Positions 8,342 through 9,391 of a DNA stretch of 9,391 nucleotides are shown one piece after another. The first letter of the stretch is position 1, and each line of letters starts with the position of its first letter. The translations under genes and the position numbers were made by a program. A model generated the notes under the pieces. It worked only from the letters and a program-made list of their open reading frames with translations, ran no database searches and was not told where the DNA came from. This DNA is from Tepidimonas sp. (GTDB lineage Bacteria > Pseudomonadota > Gammaproteobacteria > Burkholderiales > Burkholderiaceae_C). The stretch is from assembly GCA_025054905.1 (NCBI GenBank), contig JANWZF010000311.1, forward strand, positions 1 to 9,391. The letters run 5' to 3'.

Positions 8342-9259
8342 ATGGACAAACTGAAGGCGATGGAAACCTTCGTCGCCGTGGCGCAGCGCGGCAGCCTGGC
8401 CGCGGCCGCGCGCGCCGAAGGGGTGGTGCCCGCCATCATCGGCCGGCGCCTGGACGCGCTGGAAGAGCACCTGGGTGTCAAGCTGCTGCTGCGCACCACG
8501 CGGCGGCTGACGCTGACCCCGGAAGGCAGCGCCTTTTTGGACGACTGCCAGCGGCTGCTGGCCGAGCTGGCGCAGGCCGAGGCCAACGTCAGCGCCGGCG
8601 GACACTCTGTGCGCGGGCATCTGCGCATCACCGCGCCGGCCGGCTTCGGACGCCGGCGGGTGGCTCCGGTGGTGCCGCTGTTTCGGGCGCGCTATCCCGA
8701 GGTCACCGTCTCACTCAACCTGAGCGACCGGCTGGTGGACCTGGTGGCCGAAGGCTACGACTGCGCCGTGCGCGTGGGCGACCTGCCGGACTCCTCATTG
8801 GTCAGCGTGCGGCTGGCCGACAACCGCCGACGGGTGGTGGCCGCCCCCGAATACCTGCGCCGCCGCGGCGTACCACAGACCCCGCACGACCTGCTGCACC
8901 ACGACTGCCTGATCCTGTCGTCAGAAGCCTCGCAGACCCGCGGCTGGGCCTTCAGCGTGCCCGATGGCGGCGGACGGCGCAAGGTCATCCATCTGCGCCC
9001 GCGCGGCCCGCTGGACTGCAGCGACGGCCAGGTGCTGTACGAGTGGTGCCTGGCGGGACTCGGCCTGGCGTGGCGCAGCACCTGGGAGGTGCAGGCCGAT
9101 CTGGACGCGGGCCGGCTGGTCAGTGTGCTGGACGACTATGCCGCCCCACCCAACGGGGTGTACGCCGTCTTCCCCAGTGGCCGCCACCTGCCGCGGCGGG
9201 TGCGGGCGTGGGTCGACTTCTTAAAAGATCATTATGGACAGGGGCGGTCAAACAGCTGA
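8342..9259 (+). CDS. LysR-family transcriptional regulator (CrgA-like), possible regulator of glcB
   Basis: The 305-residue length is typical of LysR-type regulators. Residues 1-60 form the winged helix-turn-helix: MDKLKAMETFVAVAQRGSLAAAA is the first part, followed by the recognition segment AIIGRRLDALEEHLGVKLLL and the wing RTTRRLTLTPEG. A linker helix (about 62-88) leads to the effector domain (about 92-297), where RGHLRITAP and the EGYDCAVRVGDLPDSSL block are characteristic of the CrgA-like substrate-binding group. The usual serines just before the recognition helix are replaced by VVPA. The ATG at 8342 gives the standard family N-terminus but lacks a Shine-Dalgarno; a near-consensus -10 lies five bases upstream. 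It is divergent from glcB, so control of malate synthase, perhaps in response to glyoxylate or a related acid, is a reasonable guess from position only. The ligand is not readable from sequence. Confidence 0.93.
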   Translation: MDKLKAMETFVAVAQRGSLAAAARAEGVVPAIIGRRLDALEEHLGVKLLLRTTRRLTLTPEGSAFLDDCQRLLAELAQAEANVSAGGHSVRGHLRITAPAGFGRRRVAPVVPLFRARYPEVTVSLNLSDRLVDLVAEGYDCAVRVGDLPDSSLVSVRLADNRRRVVAAPEYLRRRGVPQTPHDLLHHDCLILSSEASQTRGWAFSVPDGGGRRKVIHLRPRGPLDCSDGQVLYEWCLAGLGLAWRSTWEVQADLDAGRLVSVLDDYAAPPNGVYAVFPSGRHLPRRVRAWVDFLKDHYGQGRSNS

Positions 9260-9305
9260 CAGGATCTCTTTGCAAAGAGGAAACCTTCAGGCAACCACCC
9301 TGTCA
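9257..9305. repeat. Nested inverted repeat between convergent genes
   Basis: TGACAGG (9257-9263) and CCTGTCA (9299-9305) form a perfect seven-base outer stem that begins in the lysR stop codon. Inside it, CTCTTTGCAAAGAG (9266-9279) is a perfect 14-base palindrome able to fold as CTCTT-TGCA-AAGAG. The structure sits between lysR and a converging gene end at 9314. It may act as a bidirectional terminator, but neither strand has a T-tract after the stems. The alternative is a protein-binding site. Confidence 0.45.
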
Positions 9306-9313
9306 CGACTCTC

Positions 9314-9391
9314 TCAGACCCACGCCCCAGGCGCCACGGGCACGTTGCCCAGCAGCAACACCTCGCCCCGGCCTGCGCTGGCAAGAACCGC
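9314..9391 (-). CDS. C-terminal end of an unidentified gene
   Basis: The minus strand is open from the window edge to a TGA at 9316-9314, giving 25 residues that include RGEVLLLGNVPVAPGAWV. A hydrophobic strand-turn pattern and high third-position GC suggest real coding sequence, but the piece is too short to name a family. It converges on lysR with 54 bases between the stops. I cannot exclude a chance open frame. Confidence 0.4.
   Translation of the reverse strand, partial: AVLASAGRGEVLLLGNVPVAPGAWV

Overview
The window is very GC-rich, densely packed bacterial chromosome. Protein features (a Pseudomonas-like metal-site variant of HemB, malate synthase G, a CrgA-like LysR regulator, a small CWC protein) point to a betaproteobacterium of the Burkholderiales, perhaps Comamonadaceae. 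That placement is inferred from protein character and base composition, not from a marker gene. I see no rRNA, tRNA, insertion sequence, CRISPR array or other sign of a mobile region. Most of it looks like core genome.

Layout from left to right. Bases 1-722 (+) hold the 3' part of a ChaN/Tiki-type haem-binding protein gene whose beginning lies off the window. It converges, with a 22-base gap, on a run of six genes that are all on the minus strand. In transcription order (right to left) these are glcB (malate synthase G), a small CWC-type cysteine-rich protein, a REC-REC-GGDEF diguanylate cyclase, hemB (delta-aminolevulinic acid dehydratase), a single-domain rhodanese and recQ. To the right of glcB, and divergent from it, is a LysR-type regulator (8342-9259, +). 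The last 78 bases hold the C-terminal end of an unidentified minus-strand gene that converges on lysR.

The minus-strand run probably contains several transcription units. glcB and the CWC gene are 52 bases apart. A GC-rich inverted repeat separates the CWC gene from the cyclase, and 60 bases with a possible promoter separate the cyclase from hemB. hemB, the rhodanese gene and recQ are locked together by stop/start overlaps, which suggests a translationally coupled three-gene operon. The divergent glcB/lysR arrangement suggests that the regulator controls malate synthase, the glyoxylate-consuming step of the glyoxylate shunt and glycolate use. No operator can be named with confidence.

I did not find a clearly new biological system. 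The observations most worth a second look are: the cyclase, whose first receiver has lost its phospho-acceptor while the second is intact (the reverse of PleD); the coupled hemB-rhodanese-recQ block; the CWC protein behind glcB; a nested perfect inverted repeat after lysR; and possible leaderless starts for lysR and hemB.
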